Source: an uncultured Nitrosomonadales bacterium (GTDB taxonomy: Bacteria; Pseudomonadota; Gammaproteobacteria; Burkholderiales; Gallionellaceae). Taken from it: a stretch of 34,331 nucleotides of DNA. The stretch's first letter is position 1; each line of letters opens with the position of its first letter. The notes under the pieces were generated by a model. That model saw only the letters and a program-made list of their open reading frames with translations, was not told the origin of the DNA and did not search any database. This document shows, piece after piece, positions 34,108-34,331 of this stretch. A program made the position numbers and the translations under genes. The stretch spans positions 1 to 34,331 of the forward strand of contig CAITJF010000107.1 in the NCBI GenBank assembly GCA_903892645.1, in the 5' to 3' direction.

Positions 34108-34290
34108 ATGACAACCGTATCTTCGGCTGCTATTGATGACATGAGCAATCAGGGAATTCATCTGGTTGTTCCCGAGTCCCTGAAAAAATCAAAGGAAACT
34201 TGCTACAACGGCAAGGCCAACGTAATCACGTTCCGCGAATTTTTCGACGAAGAGATTTCTTCGAAGAGACCACGCTTCCGAAGAATCTAA
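34108..34290 (+). CDS. Small hypothetical protein, 60 residues
   Basis: I do not recognise this protein. AGGAG lies six bases before the ATG, which supports it as a real gene; an in-frame ATG at 33967 has no such signal. The sequence is soluble and mixed in charge, with a Ser/Asp-rich start, HLVVPESLKKSKETC in the middle and a strongly basic tail SSKRPRFRRI. No signal peptide or membrane segment is present. A palindromic repeat starts three bases after the stop. Function cannot be inferred. Confidence 0.6.
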   Translation: MTTVSSAAIDDMSNQGIHLVVPESLKKSKETCYNGKANVITFREFFDEEISSKRPRFRRI

Positions 34291-34292
34291 AC

Positions 34293-34318
34293 CTGTAGGA
34301 GCGGGCCATGCCCGCGAT
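34293..34318. repeat. REP-type repeat at the right edge
   Basis: CTGTAGGAGCGGGC followed by CAT and GCCCGCGAT forms a 6-bp perfect stem GCGGGC/GCCCGC (34301-34315). It closely resembles REP sequences well known in Pseudomonas and other proteobacteria (recalled, not searched). GGCTCGCG at the window end may begin a second element that is cut off. Confidence 0.7.
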
Positions 34319-34331
34319 AAAGTGGCTCGCG

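Overview
The window is a chromosomal replication-origin region of a betaproteobacterium. The gene order (glmU, atp operon, parB, parA, rsmG, mnmG, mnmE, yidC, yidD, rnpA, rpmH, origin, dnaA, dnaN, gyrB), the diheme cytochrome c4 and the glnA-ntrB-ntrC block fit that group. An affiliation near Nitrosomonadales/Gallionellaceae is a guess from protein style, not something a marker gene here proves. No rRNA, tRNA, CRISPR array, prophage or intact insertion sequence was found.

Left of the origin (1-15213) every gene is on the minus strand, reading away from the origin. rpmH-rnpA-yidD-yidC-mnmE form a tightly packed or overlapping run for ribosome, RNase P, membrane insertion and tRNA modification. 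After a short gap holding a perfect parS site come mnmG-rsmG-parA-parB. The complete ATP synthase operon atpI-B-E-F-H-A-G-D-C follows from its own sigma-70-type promoter and ends at a UUCG-loop terminator. The start of glmU lies beyond it and runs off the window edge.

The origin lies around dnaA. One perfect DnaA box is in the rpmH-dnaA gap, and a very AT-rich 204-bp gap separates dnaA from dnaN. A second parS, with one outer-base mismatch, sits between dnaN and gyrB, so the two parS sites bracket the origin and parAB is about 7 kb away.

Right of the origin the plus strand carries dnaA, dnaN, gyrB, an M3 oligopeptidase (prlC), a DUF4124-thioredoxin-fold protein, exonuclease III (translationally coupled to it), cytochrome c4 and a secreted phosphoesterase. 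A minus-strand nitrogen block follows: glnA with a sigma-54-type promoter, a small DUF4124 coiled-coil protein, ntrB and ntrC. A 205-bp element with 24-bp terminal inverted repeats (MITE-like) lies between ntrB and ntrC and appears to supply the ntrC ribosome-binding site.

The right end holds a cation-diffusion-facilitator transporter divergent from a rhodanese gene, an unrecognised four-helix membrane protein made of two tandem copies of one module, undecaprenyl-diphosphatase (uppP), dispersed palindromic repeats and a 60-codon unknown gene. Most of the window is ordinary core genome. The least explained items are the duplicated membrane protein, the MITE-like element at ntrC, and the layout of origin and parS sites.
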